A stretch of 64,000 nucleotides of DNA from Bretschneidera sinensis (Eukaryota; Streptophyta; Magnoliopsida; Brassicales; Akaniaceae): positions 105,678,400 to 105,742,399 of the forward strand of contig CM043700.1 in NCBI GenBank assembly GCA_023935145.1, read 5' to 3'. The notes under the pieces were generated by a model. The model saw nothing but the letters and a program-made list of their open reading frames with translations. It was not told the origin of the DNA and made no database searches. The position numbers and the translations under genes were made by a program. Below are positions 8,604 through 18,733 of the stretch, piece after piece (the first letter of the stretch is position 1; the number at the start of each line of letters is the position of its first letter).

Positions 8604-10535
8604 GACCATGTTTGTTTGCACTTATTGAACCTCTTAATGGCACCACATTTGACATCTGAATTAATTAGATGTGGTGCTATTAAGTTCATTTGTTTTTCAC
8701 ATCTGAATACCTCTTAAAAATAAGTCTTAATAACATTCGGATGGTATTTTGGACAAAAATACCCTTATTCATTTATCAAAATCTCACAAATACCCTGAAT
8801 ATTCATCAGATCTCCCAGTCCTCTCTCATCAAATCTCTTTTTCCTTTGCCTCATTCTCTCTGCAACTCGCGATTCAGCCCTACTCGCCGCAAGTCCTTCT
8901 CTCGGTCGTAGTGCAACGGCTTTCAACACCTCCTGTCGGTTTTGATATACCGAGGTAAGCTTCATACATTTCTCTTTGTCTCTCTAATTTTGTCTCTCAC
9001 TACGTTCCTCTCTCTTATCTACGGTTCCGATATGCCTGAGGTGACTTGAAAATTGATTAACCTTAGGTATATACGTTTCTAATTGCATTCTTATAGTAGT
9101 GCGTTAAGTTCCCTCCCTTTTTTCTCTCTCTGAACAACATAGCGTAGGTTGTAGCTTAATTTGGTGGTACTCATTATCACTATGGCTGGGAAGAGAAGAA
9201 GGAAGCCTAAATCGTAAGTCTGTTTTTTTTTAGTTTAACAAACAAGCTTGTAAATCTATTTGTTGCTTTTTTTTTTGGATGCTTATAGTTTGGGGTTTCA
9301 TGAAAATAATTCTGAAGTTTTAGTGATTAAATTTTTTTATGGTTTAATATGGGAGAAATTTTTTTTTTCAATTAGTAATGAGCTCTTTTAATTGGAAATT
9401 GATGTCAAACTAGAACGATTTGAAGTTTCAATTATGTGTTTGTGCTTCGAAACAGTTCTACGGTTTTAGAGATTTGGGCAAGTGAGGGTTTTAAAGATTT
9501 ATCAATGTATTTTTGTAGTTGATAATATGTTATAAGTCTTAGAAATTGGAGTCTGATTTGGAGATCTTGGTGGGGATTTGAATTGGGTTTCAATATGTGG
9601 CAATGTTTAGAAATGAATATGGGGTTTTAGAGATTACAGCAATCCACCACTGAGTTTTCGATTAGGGATGAATTTGAATATTTGAGATTTGGACTCTAAT
9701 ATGAAAATTTTGATTTTTTTAAGAAGTTGGCTATGATCTGTGATTTTTAGACCATAGTGTGCTGTGTTATCAGATGTTAACCATGTTGTTCTTTTAAGAT
9801 AAGCACTTGAGGCTAGCATTAATATACACGTATAGCATTGGATTGGATTCATTTCTAAGACTTTTTGCTTTCTAATTGCATTTCGCCTTAGTTTGTGTTG
9901 ATTGGGGAGGATTTTTGTGGAATTGTTACTTGCATGTTCAATGGGAATTTCATCTTTTTCTGCTTAAACAAACAGAGTCTTGTAAAAGCTTGAAAAAAGA
10001 GGAACTATAAATGGTTTTCTAGTTGCAGAAATTGTAATTGGTTACATTTGTTGCATATTGATATGTATCTACCATCTATTTTGATTTTTGTAATTTAATT
10101 CTTTGTTTATTCTATTCATATACGTAGACGTATTAGAGGAGATAATGAAGCCTTGTAGTGGAGTCGCAGTGATGGGTACTCTGCAACAACCCATTTGGGT
10201 TAAGGGATCAGATTTTCCTCCAAAAGGTCTGGCGTTAGTGGATTTCCCTCCAGATTATAATAAATTTTTTTAATAATATTATAATAATTATAACAATTAT
10301 TTTTATAATAATAATAATTATTATTATTCAAGGGTAAAAAAAAATTTAGTCTCACATTAATAAGATAGATTTTATCCTATATGGGAGAGGTGAGACAAAA
10401 AAAAATTGGATTATGACAAATTTTATCCCACTTTAATCTCACATGAATAGTGAATCCATCTAATCAAATGATGGGTAACTATTCATGTCGGATTAAGTCC
10501 AATCTCACCTTAATCTTACCAGGCAAACAACCCAT
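8604..10535 (+). mobile_element. Probable decayed DNA transposon with exon-like segments
   Basis: The left end (CCATGTTTGTTTGC, 8608-8621) and the inverted right end (GGGTTGTTTGCC on the minus strand, about 10521-10532) resemble terminal sequences of plant PIF/Harbinger- or hAT-like elements. The subterminal region has repeated CATCTGAAT and ATTAAGTTC motifs. Inside, 8820-8953 looks like a 5' untranslated exon ending at a GTAAGC donor. A second exon-like piece carries ATGGCTGGGAAGAGAAGAAG (start about 9183; MAGKRRRKPKS) and ends at a GTAAGT donor near 9213. A third could begin after an acceptor at about 10128 and soon meets a stop. No transposase domain is seen. No clean target duplication could be found, so superfamily and ends are uncertain. 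Confidence 0.35.
8633..8684. repeat. Inverted repeat (hairpin) near left end of the DNA element
   Basis: Arms 8633-8648 (CTTAATGGCACCACAT) and 8669-8684 (ATGTGGTGCTATTAAG) are inverted complements with one mismatch, separated by 20 bp. Subterminal hairpins of this kind occur in class II elements. Confidence 0.6.
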
Positions 10536-10716
10536 AAGATTCATGTTATGTCTTAATTTATTATTTTATTTAGCATTTGACAAATGAGTTAAATTCAAAC
10601 ATTAAACTAAAACGACTGTATTTGTCAAAACGATTGAAAAAAAATCACATAACTAAGTTTAATTGTTGCTTTCTTAGTTTCTTTCTAGTTTACTTTATTA
10701 ATTCATCATATATTGA

Positions 10717-11040
10717 TGTAAGGGAGAATTTACCCTCCAACAGCATCAATACACGTGGCGGATGATGAGGACAAAGTGGTCATAAAAGAATCACGCAATC
10801 GAATGATGACATATGGCAAAGGACACAGGAGTAATTCCATCACAAAGTCGTTATAACCAATTGTCCTCTCACGCCTCATGCACGTCCATTCATACGTGAT
10901 ATTCTAGGGATCAGGTCCTTCTCATCTAAAAAACAAATGATTACAACAACCCTTAAAAGGGATTCCTTCACAGATGGTATATATAAGAACAATTTATATA
11001 TAACCCAACCAAGCAACTCAACATTTATAAACATATACCA
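10717..11040 (+). repeat. G3 5' LTR, left part
   Basis: Begins TGTAAGGGAGAATTTACCCTCC, the usual start of Tat LTRs, and includes a TATA box (TATATATAAGAAC, 10978-10990) followed by TAACCCAACCAAGCAACTCA, typical just downstream of Tat TATA boxes. It is cut off by C2 sequence at about 11040. The rest of the LTR resumes at 32851. Confidence 0.65.
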
Positions 11041-11536
11041 ATCTTTTTGGAGCAATACTCCCCCTAAATCTATGCACTAGATTGAGTTTACATGTAGTTT
11101 CACATTTTCTCATTTTTCTCATCTGTTTTGACAACAGCAAAAAATGAGGCTGTAAACTAAAAAATAAGCTATATAGGCATAATAGTCATGAAGAGCATGC
11201 TTAAAAAAACTTGTATACCAAAATTTGGTGTCATTCGGAGTTTAGAAGCCTTTTCGAGAGGAATCGGAAGTTTTCGTACATGCCGAAGCAGTTTTAAAGC
11301 ATTTAACTGAATATTAAGAGATATAAAGCATGCAAGTATAATACATATAAGTAAAACAAGTAAAAGAAATAGGTCTAAGCATTATCCATCATCATATATA
11401 ACAAATGTCTATACAAGATAGGCTTCATAGAGCCAAAACAGAAGTATAAAAGACAAAAATATGAAAATATGTCCGTGCTAGGAACAATGAAAAGTCTACA
11501 TCAAAATGTACATCGAAAGGAAGACAATAAAGCGAC
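11041..11536 (-). other. C2 3' non-coding region
   Basis: No gene is seen. On the minus strand it follows the accessory ORF and ends in TTTAGGGGGAGTATTGC (about 11059-11075), a polypurine-tract-like block, but the sequence after it is G3 LTR rather than a C2 LTR. The C2 3' LTR therefore seems deleted. Confidence 0.5.
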
Positions 11537-12580
11537 TCATGGAGTTTGAGAGTCCGAGCCGTCACGAATGAGATCCCGAATCTCAACCAAGGAACTCTCG
11601 ATGCGTTCCCGGTACAGCTCGAAGTCATCCCGGAGGGTCTCAATGGAAGAGCTCAAGGTCTGGAATCCAGACAGCATGGTTAGCTGGAGGCTTGTGATAG
11701 CCTGAAGTAGATCGTTGTACCCAGCCTGACCGGCACTCGAGGCACCCATGGGAGGTGCTCAGGTATCCGTATCCATATCATCAGCAGCAGCGGCACCCTC
11801 ATCCTCGTCATCACTGCTGTCATCCTCTCCAATCCGAATGTGCTTCCCAGCCTTGGAGTAGATGAAGCCGTCGCGGACCGTACAACCCATCTTCTTTAGC
11901 GATGAGACGTTGATGATGTCCTTGAGGCCGATATCCTGAGCTTCGGAGGCGGGGAGAGGCACCCAGAGGTATTGGAGTATGAGTGTGATGAGCATCCCGT
12001 AGGGAAGGCATCCAGAGTCGCTCACTTCGTCATTAATCATGTTAGCGAGCAGCAGGGGGTATATATTGAAGTGATGCCCAGTTTTAAGGCACCAAATGGG
12101 TCGAAACACATAGTTAGGGTTGCCCCTAACTATCTGACATGCCTCATCAACCTCGAAATTGTCTGGCCATCCATCTAGACTCCATTGGATCCCTCCCACG
12201 GGGATCCTCAAAATGCTCACCAAGAGATCAGTATTGACCTCAAACTCCACACCCATGACACTGGTTCTGAATCTCAGAGCCAGTGGACTGGGTTTCACCA
12301 AGTTCGCATAGAACTGGTGAATCAGTCTAGGGCAGTACTTCTCATGAATCTTGACCAGTGGGGTCAAGTTAATAGTCTAAAATGCAGTTAAAATATCAAA
12401 ATTACCATGATGAATAGAGTCGAAATCGACAACTCTACCCGTCATGATTTTCTTTTTCCTTATTACAGAGGTATACCTGTCTTTGGCCGCTAGGCTGGAG
12501 AACAGAGAGTCGTCGAGCTCTGTTTTGGGCTTTTTGCTAGATAAGCCCGCCACGCCTTTCCTCTTTGAATCCGGTACCAT
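11537..12580 (-). pseudogene. C2 accessory ORF, putative plant transposon protein domain (PF20167-like)
   Basis: A single reading frame of 348 codons from the ATG at 12580 to 11537 is interrupted only by TAG at 12377-12379 and TGA at 11759-11761. The N-terminus is basic with a likely nuclear signal (PDSKRKG...SSKKPK). Then come RYTSVIRKKKIMTGRVVDFDSI, HEKYCPRLIHQFYANL, GVEFEVNTDLLVSILRIP and GHHFNIYPLLLANMI. This is the pattern of the 'putative plant transposon protein' domain. The C-terminus is acidic (DDSSDDEDEGAAAADD), then a probable coiled coil (LQLTMLSGFQTLSSSIETL). It has its own upstream TATA box and 5' leader. Function is unknown in the family. The position is that of envelope-like ORFs in some plant elements, but I see no signal peptide or membrane segment. 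Confidence 0.7.
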
Positions 12581-12868
12581 GGATTTGGTGGACCTTGGCT
12601 TTGTAGGCGCATTTGGTCCCCCAGTGGTGTATTTTACTCGGATTCTATCAGATATTTTTGGGAAAAAGAGTTTTTGGGTAAAATGGGGTTTGATAGGAAG
12701 TGGTGGATTTCAACCGTAGAAAGTTGAAATAGATGTTGGGGATGAGTAGATCGATGTGTTTTGATAGTGTTTTGATGGTTTTTGGATCAAAATGGCGAGA
12801 TTTTGTAGAGAGAGAAAGCTAGGGTTTTTGAAAATGGTGTGAAAATCTGAAAAAAAAAATTGAACAAC
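12581..12868 (-). other. Leader in front of the C2 accessory ORF
   Basis: On the minus strand this stretch reads like a plant mRNA 5' leader: AAAAACCCTAGCTTTCTCTCTC followed by pyrimidine-rich and A-rich sequence, with a T-run/AG near 12848 that could be a splice acceptor. In the ORF frame an in-frame TGA lies just upstream, so the ATG at 12580 is the first possible start of that frame. Confidence 0.5.
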
Positions 12869-12878
12869 CTATTTATAG
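12869..12878 (-). promoter_or_regulatory. Internal TATA box upstream of accessory ORF
   Basis: The minus strand reads CTATAAATAG, a consensus plant TATA box, 11 bp downstream of the last palindromic unit and about 290 bp upstream of the accessory ATG. It suggests that the ORF is transcribed from its own promoter rather than by splicing of the genomic RNA. Confidence 0.55.
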
Positions 12879-12888
12879 AATCGCGATA

Positions 12889-13129
12889 CCAGTCGATTGG
12901 GGTAAGGATACCAGTCGACTAGGTCCTTTGCAGAGATGAGGGATTTTGCATACCAATTGACTGGATTAAGGTACCAGTCGACTGGAAGAATTGACAGACA
13001 GATACCAGTCGACTGGGGTGATAACTGAATTTCAAAAATTGGCTCCAAACAAAGTCTAGATGAACTAGTTGACTGGTATTGACTTACTAGTCGACTAGAA
13101 AATTAGGCAGAGACTTACCAGTCGACTGG
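12889..13129 (-). repeat. C2 internal array of CCAGTCGACTGG palindromes
   Basis: Eight 12-bp units of CCAGTCGACTGG (perfect palindrome, or one to two changes) start at 12889, 12911, 12953, 12974, 13005, 13065, 13087 and 13118. The steps are 22, 42, 21, 31, 60, 22 and 31 bp. Spacer sequences mostly differ. The same unit makes up the array in the C2 5' LTR. Changes within units are mainly C to T or G to A. Confidence 0.85.
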
Positions 13130-13269
13130 ACCCTTAAGAAAATTTCCAGTCTTTGAGTCTTAGCACGAAATTTGTTTATTTATGCCATTTTGAGTGAGGG
13201 AGATATTAAACAAAGATTAATACTCTTTCACTAGATGTCAAGTATGAATAACGATGAATGATGAAGCAA

Positions 13270-14581
13270 TTAGACATTCAGTTTATCATAATCTAACAAT
13301 CCCATTAACATTCTAATCTTGCAAAAACTAGCTTCACTTAGAGGTTTTGTAAGAATGTCAGCTATTTGATCTTCTGAGTGTGAATTCTAGTATTATATCA
13401 CCTTTTTGAGCATGGTCTCTTAAGAAATAATGTCTAATTTCTATGTGTTTAGTTCTAGAGTGCTGAATAGGATTTTTGGTTAGGTTGATAGCACTAGTAT
13501 TATCACAATGTATTGGGATACTTTTAAAGTTCATGCCATAGTCTTCTAGTTGTTTCATCCACAACACTTGGGCACAACAACTTCCAGCTGCTACATATTC
13601 CACCTCAGCGGTTGATAGTGCAACAAAGTTTTGTTTCTTGAAAAACCAAGAGGTTAACATTGTACCTAAGAATTGGTATGTTCCACTTGTGTTTTTTCTA
13701 TCTAACCTAAATCCAGCAAAATCAGCATCTGAATATCCTACAAGATCAAAAGATGAATCTCTAGTGTACCATAATCCTATGGTTTGAGTTCCTTGTAGAT
13801 ATCTAAGGACCCTTTTTAATGCAACTACATGTGATTCCTTAGAATTAGCTTGAAATCTAGCACACATACATACACTGAACATTATATCAGGTCTACTTGC
13901 AGTCAAATAAAGTAAAGCTCCTATCATGCTTCTATAATATTTAGTATCTACACATTTACCTCCTTCATCAAGATCAAGTTTTGTAGAGGTGCTCATGGGT
14001 GTTCCAAGTGGCTTTGAGCTTTCCATCCCGAACCTCTTTAGTAGGTCCTTAGTATACTTTGATTGATTGATGAAGATACATCCTTTCAATTGTTTGATTT
14101 GAAGTCCAAGGAAGTAGGTAAGCTCTCCCATCATGCTCATTTCAAATTCACCTTGCATACACTTGACAAACTCTTGACACATAGATTCATTAGTAGCACC
14201 AAATATAATATCATCAACATATATTTGAACTAGTAAAGTGTCATTTATGTGAGTTTTTGTGAAGAGGGTTGTGTCTACTTTACCTTTTATGAAATTATTG
14301 TCAATCAAAAATTTACTTAGTCTTTCATACCATGCTCTTGGAGCTTGCTTCAGCCCATATAGAGTCTTAGAGAGTTTGTAGACATGATTTGGAAGACTAG
14401 GATTCTCAAATCCAAGAGGTTGCTCAACATAAACCTCTTATTCTATAAAGCCATTTAAAAATGCACTTTTTACATCCATTTGAAATAACTTAAACTTATT
14501 AAAACATGCAAAGGCTAATAACATTCAAATAGCTTCTAATCTAGATACGGGAGCATAGGTCTCATCAAAGTCTATTCCTTC
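13270..14581 (-). pseudogene. C2 reverse transcriptase (C-terminal) and RNase H
   Basis: Continues the pol frame after the TAA at 14582-14584. EGIDFDETYAPVSRLEAI, then QMDVKSAFLNGFI, LYGLKQAPRAWYERL and, from 14308, the catalytic box YVDDIIFG near 14200-14225. Two more in-frame stops (TGA, TAA) lie between 14581 and 14309. The RT connection region (RFGMESSKPLGTPMS, SMIGALLYLTASRPDI) is well kept. RNase H shows GYSDADFAG, STAEVEYVA, CDNTSAI and SRTKHIEIRYHF-like sequence. A frameshift near 13360 precedes the terminal IADILTKPL block, which ends with a stop near 13270. The enzyme would copy RNA into cDNA. It is dead but unusually complete. Confidence 0.9.
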
Positions 14582-15784
14582 TTATTGATTATATCCCTTA
14601 GCAACTAGTCTAGCATTGTTCCTAGTTACTATTCCATTCTCATCCATCTTATTTCTAAATACCCATTTAGTTCCTATTATTGTATGATTCTTAGGTTTGG
14701 GAACTAGATTCCAAACATCGTTTCTTTCAAATTGATTTATTTCTTCTTGCATTGCAATTATCCAATCATTATCCTTTTCGGCTTCTGTAAATGTCTTTGG
14801 TTCTATTTGAGACAAATAAGCTATATAATTGCAAATATTTCTAATTGAGGAACGAGTTCTTACCCATTGTGAAGGATCACCAATCACTTGATCGATTGGG
14901 TGATAATTTACATACCTCAAATCTTTGGGAAGACCATCCTCTTGTCGACTTGTAGATGATTGGTCCAATTTAAGAGTTTCCATCTCTTCATTTGTTTGAG
15001 GTGGACTCTCCTTTGGGTCAACAATGAGAGTAGGAGTTTCCGTTCTTAGAATAAAATCTGCATCATCATTAAAGGAAACTTCTACACTACTAATTGGGTT
15101 AGACTCATCAAGAGTTACATGTACGAATTCTTCTACCACTAGAGTTCTCTTGTTGAAGACTCTATAAGCCTTACTAGAGGTTGAATACCCTAAAAATATC
15201 CCTTCATCGATCTTAGAGTCAAATTTACTCAAGTTAGTTTTATTGTTGTTTAGGATGAAGCATTTACAACCAAAAGTATGAAAGTAGGAGATATTAGACT
15301 TTTTACCTTTCCATAATTCATACAGAGTTTTGTCAAGCATAGGCCTAATTAAAATTCTATTTAAGATATAGCAAGAGGTGTTTACCGCTTCAGCCCAAAA
15401 GTATTTTGGTAAACTATTTTCATAAAGCATTGTTCTTGAAAATTCTTCTAGAACTCTATTTTTCCTCTCAACAACTCCATTTTGTTGAGGAGTTCTAAGA
15501 GCTGAAAAGTTGTGATCGATTCCATTTTCATCACAAAATTTTGAAAAGCTTTGGTTTTCAAATTCTTTTCCATGATCACTTCTAATGCTTGAAATACTAA
15601 TCCTTTTTTCATTTTGAACCTTTTTGCAAAAGTTTTCAAATCCTTTGAAAGCTTCATCCTTGTAAGCAATAAAAATAACAAAGGTATATCTTGAATAGTC
15701 ATCAACAATAACAAGAGCATATTGATGGCCACCTAGACTAATGGTACTTATTGGACCAAATAAGTCCATATGCAAAAGTCCCAA
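14582..15784 (-). pseudogene. C2 integrase and N-terminal reverse transcriptase
   Basis: An open 400-codon frame. The integrase core has HMDLFGP with the first Asp, VDDYSR, IRSDHGKEFEN with the second Asp, and TPQQNGVVERKNR with the catalytic Glu, so the DDE triad is intact. The C-terminal GCKCFILNNN and GIFLGYSTSSKAYRVFNKRT motifs follow, then an acidic linker. RT begins with WIIAMQEEINQFERNDVW, LVPKPKNHTIIGTKWVFRNK and ARLVAKGYNQ, where a TAA stops it. Upstream, two stops separate it from the protease part. It is the best preserved catalytic segment of C2. Confidence 0.9.
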
Positions 15785-16360
15785 TGGTCTAGTAGTTCAG
15801 ACTACATTCTTTGATTTAAAAGAAATCCTAGTTTATTTTCCCATTTGACAAGCATCACATACTTTGTCTTTTTCAAAATTGATTTTGGGAAGACCAATGA
15901 CTAAATCTTTTCTAGAAATGATTTTAAGCAAATTCATATTCACATGACCAAGCCTTCTATGCCATAGCCATGGATTATCACTAAATGCGGGAAAACATTT
16001 TTCATTTTCGGAATGCAATGATTTTAAATCAACTATATAAACATTTTCATGTCTATAGCCAACAAACTTGATCTTGTTACTTTTGATGGCTATAACTAGA
16101 CAATGAGAGGTTTCAAATATGACTTTGTTGCCCTTGTCACAAAGTTGACTAATACTTAGTAAATTTGGCTTAAGGCTTTGTACTAGCAATACATTATCTT
16201 TGGTTGAGAAATCGTTACCAACTTTTTCATGCTTGATGATCTTTATTTTTGTGTTGTCTCCAATGGTGACAAGTCCACCATCTCTTATAGTTAGCTCATT
16301 GAACACACTTTTATCACCGGTTATGTGTTTGGATCATCCACTATCAAGGTACCAACAGTT
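15785..16360 (-). pseudogene. C2 protease end and GAG-pre-integrase domain
   Basis: Upstream of 16306 the minus strand gives CWYLDSG followed by a stop where the family has Cys, then SKHITGDKSVFNEL. This is the protease active-site loop with D-S-G kept. The next part (GGLVTIGDN, NLLSISQLCDKGNKVIFE) and the WHRRLGHVNMNLLKIISRK block are the GAG-pre-integrase zinc-binding region, ending CDACQMGK and a stop at 15833. A further stop lies before 15784. The protein part would mature the polyprotein and start the integrase. Confidence 0.85.
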
Positions 16361-17022
16361 ACCTTTTTCTTTGGTGTGGAGGCATATTTATATCACACAA
16401 GGATACATAATTGCATTTTTAGGTGCCCAAAATCTCTTAGGTCCTTTGGGGTTAGTCCTTGAAAAAACGATTTTTTTTTGGACCCATACTTTCTTAACAA
16501 CATATGGAGTTCTATAAAAATGATGATGCACAATCCTAGGATGATATAGTTGTACCTGTCTATAATACATAGGATTTGAGTTCTTAGGATACATGTTTCT
16601 ATTGTGAGGAATATGAATATGCATGTTATTTCCAAAAAATGTATGGTGATGATTTCTAGGATTCATGGTTGTATGCACACTATTTCTAGGATGATGGTAA
16701 CTCCTAGTTTGTACAGTGTGCAAGTTTTGATTATACATATAGTGTCTAAGATGCATATTTTGATTATTCCTAGCATGTGTATAAGCATTTCTTGAATGAG
16801 CATACATATAAGCATGAGTATTTTTAGGATTCTTCATTCTTATATAAACATTAGAATTAGTATTTCTAGACATGCTATCATTCATTGTGGGTGTGATTTT
16901 AACATTTGAAGTAGAGAGTTTATTCACACATGAAACTTTCATGAATAAGCTCTCTTTTGATTTTTGCTTGTTTAATGGAGAGTATCCTAAACCGGATTTT
17001 CTTCCGCTTATTCTTTGGCAAG
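16361..17022 (-). pseudogene. C2 gag-pol spacer
   Basis: An open stretch on the minus strand (RISGRKSGLGYSPLNKQKSKESLF at its start) continues the coiled-coil end of gag across the G1 insertion. It is followed by a long His/Tyr/Asn/Arg-rich low-complexity segment, then SRTNPKGPKRFWAPK, which precedes the protease in this Copia class. It has no known fold. The G1 target duplication GCAAG (17018-17022) marks where the coding sequence was split. Confidence 0.7.
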
Positions 17023-17290
17023 TGATGAGAGTCATAAAATGCATCTTAACAATACTTATTTGTTAGCATTTTAGGGTTGATCTAAGTTTGAATTGCACTT
17101 TTATACCTTAACAACTCTAAGGTGATATTCTTGGATTGTTGATCTATTTCAATGCATTTTCAGGTACTTTGAGTTCAAAAGAGATTGAAAACTATCATAG
17201 CTTAAAGCACGATGCTTTGATGCATATCAGAGTGAAGGCATGGTTGTGGAAGGAAAAAAATGAAGAGAAACCAAGTCTTTAGTGTTCCAT

Positions 17291-17601
17291 ACTGTGGCCC
17301 AGAACTTCAAGCCTCGGCCTCCAGAACCATCAACTTCTCGGATAGGAAAAGAAGTGTGTGCGTTGCGGCCTAGAAAGTCTGAGCCACAGCCTCCAGAACC
17401 AAATCCAAAAGAGCCAAGAAGACATTAGTGTGCGCAGCGGCCTGGATCAATTTGAGCCACGGCCTAGCAGTCTAAACTGCGGCCTGGACCAATCTGAGCC
17501 GCAGCCTCCAGAAGCATGAAGAAAACCAAAAGTCTGAGCCGCGGCCTGGATTAGTGTGAGCCGCGGCGCGAGTACGATGTTTTGTTTCTGAGTCACGACC
17601 T
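17291..17601 (+). repeat. G1 U3 array of GCCGCGGCCT units (left LTR)
   Basis: Eleven units, from perfect GCCGCGGCCT to variants with CG changed to TG or CA, start at 17291, 17311, 17362, 17383, 17434, 17456, 17476, 17498, 17538, 17560 and 17592. The steps are 20, 51, 21, 51, 22, 20, 22, 40, 22 and 32 bp. The last unit ends 55 bp before the TATA box. Confidence 0.8.
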
Positions 17602-17655
17602 AATTAGGGTTTCTAATAATAGTTTAGACCCGAAAACACCATTGGACCTTTTGTA

Positions 17656-17665
17656 TTATAAATAG
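17656..17665 (+). promoter_or_regulatory. TATA box of G1 5' LTR
   Basis: TTATAAATAG in the context TGTATTATAAATAGATCAC. It divides U3, with the palindrome array, from the transcribed region. The equivalent box in the 3' LTR is at 29455-29464. Confidence 0.75.
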
Positions 17666-18449
17666 ATCACTTAGGGTTTGATAAAGACATCATTAAGGCT
17701 GGAAAATTAAGAAGGCTGCCATATTCTCCCCCATCAAAGTGTTCAAGAATGAGCCCCATGGCCAACTAATCTCCAAGCAAAGCGAAGGGATGAATCCTTA
17801 GGTGTAGTTGTTCTTAATTTCTATTCTTGATTCAGTTATAGTTTGGATTTATTGTTAAACATTGTTATGATTTACTTTTTGATTTAATTAGAAGATTTTC
17901 TCTTAATCCGGTGATTGTATCTTTCTCCTCGATATAAGTCTAGTCATGCTCTTCTTATGTCAATATTGTTGGATGTGGTTGATTCCGGTAGATTTATCTT
18001 TTAGGTTTGTCCATTACTGCAATTTTGTCATTAAGATATATTGTCATTTCTTGATAAATATATAAGATATGTTATGTGTGCTTGAATTGAAAGTAAAAAG
18101 TATTTTATAGCAATTACATTAGGGTATACATGTGCTTTGATTGAATATTTGCCGATTGCCTGTTTAGGATGTGAAACTAGCAATCGAGATAAAAACAATT
18201 GAATCAATATTAGAATAAGGCAACAAATCTAGGGAGGATTCCTGGAACCTTGTTATCTCTCCATTATATTCTTTGTTATATTTACTTAATTCTCTCATAT
18301 TACTTTATTATCAAAACTCAGATTCTCTCACTTGATCTCTATCGTTTATGCTAAGGTTTACATCTTCCCTTGTAGTTCGTTTTTTCTCGTGGGATCGACA
18401 CCTCAACTATACACAGTAACTACGTATTAGTTTGAGCGTAATCAAATTT

Positions 18450-18467
18450 TGGTGCCGTTGCCGAGGA
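18450..18467 (+). other. G1 primer binding site (tRNA-Asp-like)
   Basis: TGGTGCCGTTGCCGAGGA differs slightly from TGGCGCCGTTGCCGGGGA, which is complementary to plant tRNA-Asp and used by Athila elements. It starts 6 bp after the LTR end. Confidence 0.85.
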
Positions 18468-18733
18468 GGCGCGCTTAAGTACAAGGAAGATTGTCAACTT
18501 TGAGACAAGACGATAATATTGTTCTTTTCTATTTGTTTTGATTTTTTGATTTTCTTTTATTATTCTGTTTTATTTATTTCCCCTTTAACTCATTTGGTGT
18601 ATGCTTAGACCGAGATATTCACGAGGTAGATTCATTAAAGGACCCGAAATAGAGTTACCCTCTCATTAGTGAAACCTCGCCTAGATTAAACTATAATGTA
18701 TCCCCAAACTAGACTTTAAAGGATTTTGTTAAC

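Larger units (their letters stand above)
17023..18444 (+). repeat. G1 5' LTR
   Basis: Starts TGATGAGAGTCA and ends GAGCGTAATCA. It carries a GCCGCGGCCT array in U3 and a TATA box at 17656-17665. U5 contains GGGATCGACACCTCAACTATACAC, typical of Athila LTR ends. Its inner end is followed by the primer binding site. Confidence 0.95.

Noticed and set aside
9183..9215. Functional host gene starting MAGKRRRKPKS
   Set aside because: The possible third exon stops after a few codons and no further exons are seen.
8604..10535. Firm assignment to PIF/Harbinger with TTA target duplication
   Set aside because: Left flank TTA and right flank TAA are not direct copies, and terminal repeats match only over about a dozen bases. 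Left as a low-confidence DNA element.
12889..13129. Short regularly spaced repeats resembling a CRISPR array
   Set aside because: Units are 12-bp palindromes with irregular multiples of about 10 bp between them, in a plant retrotransposon, with no Cas genes and no 25-40 bp repeat/spacer pattern.
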